A stretch of 64,000 nucleotides of DNA from Amycolatopsis decaplanina DSM 44594 (GTDB lineage: Bacteria > Actinomycetota > Actinomycetes > Mycobacteriales > Pseudonocardiaceae), in NCBI RefSeq assembly GCF_000342005.1, contig NZ_AOHO01000028.1:124001-188000 (forward strand), written 5' to 3'. Of the stretch, positions 62,135 through 64,000 are shown in pieces (position 1 is the stretch's first letter; every line of letters starts with the position of its first letter). Under the pieces are notes generated by a model. It had not been told where the DNA came from. It searched no databases and saw only the letters and a program-made list of their open reading frames with translations. Both the position numbers and the translations under genes were made by a program.

Positions 62135-63367
62135 ATGGTGTCCATCGCGCTCTTGCTGGTCGTCCTGGCCTTCGCGGTGATCCGGCCACGCGGCCTCCCG
62201 GAGGCGGTCGCCGCCGTCCCCGCCGCCGGGATCGTCCTGGCGGCCGGGGCGATCTCGTTCCCGGACGCCCTCGACGAGGTGACCAGGCTCGCCCCGGTCG
62301 TCGGCTTCCTCGCCGCGGTGCTCGTCCTGGCCAAATTGTGCGACGACGAAGGGCTGTTCCAAGCGGCGGGAACGCTCATGGCGCGGTTCAGCCGGGGAAG
62401 GCCGCGACGACTGCTGCCCGCGGTGTTCGCGGTCGCCGCGGCCGTCACCGTGGTGCTCAGCCTCGACGCCACCGTCGTGCTGCTGACCCCGGTCGTGTTC
62501 GCCACCGCCGCGCGGATGGGCGCGCGGGCCAAACCGCACGCCTACGCCTGCACGCATCTGGCGAACTCGGCGTCGTTGCTGCTTCCGGTGTCCAATCTGA
62601 CCAATCTGCTCGCCGTCGCCGCGACCGGGATCTCGTTCCTGCGGTTCACCGCGCTGATGACCTTGCCCTGGCTCGCGGCGGTGCTCACCGAATACCTGGT
62701 GTTCCGCCGGTTCTTCGCCGCCGACCTGGCGGCCCGGCCGCGTGGCGGCAAAACGGTCCCGGCCGGGAAGGTCCCGGCGTTCGTCCTGGTCGTGCTCGGC
62801 CTGACGCTGGCCGGGTTCGTGATCACCTCGCTGCTGGACGTCAGTCCCGCGTGGGCCGCGTTCGCCGGTGCCGCCGTCCTGGCCTGCCGCGCCCTCGCCC
62901 AGCGGCGGACCTCACCCGCCGCGATCGTTCGGTCGGCGAGCATCCCCTTCCTGGCTTTCGTGCTCGCGCTGGCGATCGTGGTCCGGGCCGTCGTCGACAA
63001 TGGACTGGACGAGGCGCTCAGCCACCTGGTCCCGACCTCCACCTCGTTCCCCGCCCTGCTCGGCGCCGCCGCGGTGGCGGCCGTACTCGCCAACCTGATC
63101 AACAACCTGCCCGCGGTGCTCGTGCTGCTGCCGCTCGCCACCGCGGGCGGGACCCCGGTGGTGCTGGCCGTGCTGATCGGGGTCAACCTCGGGCCGAACC
63201 TCACCTACGTCGGCTCGCTGGCCACGCTGCTGTGGCGGCGGATCCTGCACCGGCACGACACCCGGCCCGACCTGGGCGAGTTCACGCGGCTGGGGTTGCT
63301 CACCGTTCCGGCGTCCATCGTGCTCGCCGTCGCCGGCTTGTGGCTCGGGCTCACCCTGATGCCCTGA
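62135..63367 (+). CDS. ArsB/SLC13-like anion permease
   Basis: About 410 residues with 11-12 hydrophobic helices. The halves share the features of the ArsB/NhaD (ion-transporter) superfamily: VFATAARMGARAKPHAYACTH with LANSASLLLPVSNLTNLLAV in the first half and LANLINNLPAVLVLLPLA with GVNLGPNLTYVGSLATLLW in the second (NSAS and NNxP/NLGPN ion-site motifs). Arsenite or another anion could be the cargo. A strong GGAGGAGGG (62098-62106) stands seven bases before an in-frame CTG at 62114 but 28 bases before ATG 62135, so the real start may be the CTG. Neighbours give no arsenic link. Confidence 0.82.
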   Translation: MVSIALLLVVLAFAVIRPRGLPEAVAAVPAAGIVLAAGAISFPDALDEVTRLAPVVGFLAAVLVLAKLCDDEGLFQAAGTLMARFSRGRPRRLLPAVFAVAAAVTVVLSLDATVVLLTPVVFATAARMGARAKPHAYACTHLANSASLLLPVSNLTNLLAVAATGISFLRFTALMTLPWLAAVLTEYLVFRRFFAADLAARPRGGKTVPAGKVPAFVLVVLGLTLAGFVITSLLDVSPAWAAFAGAAVLACRALAQRRTSPAAIVRSASIPFLAFVLALAIVVRAVVDNGLDEALSHLVPTSTSFPALLGAAAVAAVLANLINNLPAVLVLLPLATAGGTPVVLAVLIGVNLGPNLTYVGSLATLLWRRILHRHDTRPDLGEFTRLGLLTVPASIVLAVAGLWLGLTLMP

Positions 63368-63392
63368 TTTCACTCAGTGAGAAGATGGACGA

Positions 63393-64000
63393 ATGCCGGG
63401 GAACTTGTCGACGCCGGGCGCCAGCGTCACGTCGCGGGCGTTCGCGCTGCTCGGCGCCTTCGACGTCGACCATCGTGAGCTGTCGCTGACCGAACTCGGG
63501 GACCGCGCCGGCCTGCCCCTGCCCACCGCGCACCGGCTCGCCCGCGAACTCGTGGGCCTGGGCGCGCTGGAGCGACGCGAGGACCGGTACGCCGTCGGCA
63601 GACGACTGTGGGACCTCGGGCTGCTCGCGCCCGTCCAGTTCGAACTACGGCAGGTCGCCGCTCCCTTCCTCCAGGATCTCTACGGCGCGACCGGCGCCAC
63701 CGTGCATCTCGGCGAGCGGGACGGCGAGCAGGTGCTCTACCTCGACCGGCTCTCCGGAAACGCGTCCGTGCCGGTGGTCAGCCGGATCGGCGGACGGCTG
63801 CCGCTGCACGCCACGGGGATCGGGAAGGTCCTCCTGGCCTGGGCTCCGGAGGACGTCCAGCGGCAGGTACTCGCCTCGCTGACCCGCGTCACGCCGTACA
63901 CCATCACGCAGCCCGGACGACTCCGTGAACAGTTGCGGCGCGTTCGCCGTGAGGGCTATGCGCAGACCGTCGAGGAGATGAGCCGAGGCGCCTGCTCGGT
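63393..64000 (+). CDS. IclR-family regulator (3' end outside window)
   Basis: The first 202 residues are visible. The N-terminal winged helix has TSRAFALLGAFDVDHRELSL with LTELGDRAGLPLPTAHRLAREL, followed by the effector domain with VHLGERDGEQVLYLDRL, LPLHATGIGKVLLAW and GYAQTVEEMSRGACSV. Typical length is about 250, so roughly 50 residues lie beyond the window. ATG 63393 starts 25 bases after the permease stop. A short inverted repeat (CACTCAGTG, 63371-63379) lies just upstream and might be an operator. Confidence 0.9.
   Translation, partial: MPGNLSTPGASVTSRAFALLGAFDVDHRELSLTELGDRAGLPLPTAHRLARELVGLGALERREDRYAVGRRLWDLGLLAPVQFELRQVAAPFLQDLYGATGATVHLGERDGEQVLYLDRLSGNASVPVVSRIGGRLPLHATGIGKVLLAWAPEDVQRQVLASLTRVTPYTITQPGRLREQLRRVRREGYAQTVEEMSRGACS

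Noticed and set aside
1..64000. tRNA, rRNA, riboswitch or phage attachment sites
   Set aside because: No clover-leaf, rRNA or known riboswitch core was recognised by eye; a covariance-model search would be needed to exclude small RNAs.

Overview
The window is high-GC DNA (start codons often GTG or TTG, many 4-base ATGA/GTGA gene overlaps) and is most consistent with an actinomycete of the Pseudonocardiales, probably Amycolatopsis. The genus is an inference from codon style, gene families and dispersed palindromes, not from a marker gene. No rRNA, tRNA or CRISPR array was recognised.

Layout. 1-1361: end of a peptide/oligopeptide-type ABC permease and an alpha/beta hydrolase. 1396-2706: an IS481-family insertion sequence that has split a long intergenic palindrome. 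2752-12487: a catabolic-looking cluster (two aldo/keto reductases, SDR, amidohydrolase, zinc alcohol dehydrogenase, esterase, GMC oxidoreductase, aldehyde dehydrogenase, GntR regulator). Two nearly identical operator-like sites in its divergent promoters overlap probable leaderless start sites. 12484-20685: a membrane-anchored winged-helix protein, a truncated metalloprotease, a wall-anchored choice-of-anchor A protein, a permease/TIGR03943-type pair, an XRE regulator and a secreted metallophosphatase. 20704-26649: a tightly overlapped six-gene operon (MFS transporter, two beta-propeller-like exported proteins, histidine kinase, degenerate kinase-like protein, LuxR response regulator). 26752-28643: tandemly duplicated lipoproteins and an SRPBCC protein.

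28669-50560 is the centrepiece: a catecholate siderophore locus on the minus strand. EntA-, EntC-, EntE- and EntB-type enzymes make and activate 2,3-dihydroxybenzoate (DHB), and a freestanding aryl carrier protein carries it. A single 3370-residue NRPS with domain order C-A-T-E-C-A-T-E-C and no thioesterase assembles the peptide. FepB/D/G/C-type uptake genes and a siderophore-interacting flavoprotein recover iron, an MFS pump probably exports the product, and a type I DAHP synthase probably raises chorismate supply. Two sites resembling the IdeR/DmdR iron box lie upstream of the EntC- and EntA-type genes. Most junctions between the EntC- and DAHP-synthase genes are overlaps, so the locus reads as one iron-repressed unit.

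50662-53457: two decayed IS5-like elements in the same orientation flank a DUF222/HNH endonuclease gene. 53456-57387: OmpR-type response regulator, sensor kinase and lipoprotein, divergent from a VanY-like D,D-carboxypeptidase and a PAP2-like membrane protein. 57394-64000: saccharopine-dehydrogenase-like reductase, GATase1/AraC regulator, PLP aminotransferase, alditol oxidase, an ArsB/SLC13-like permease and the start of an IclR regulator.
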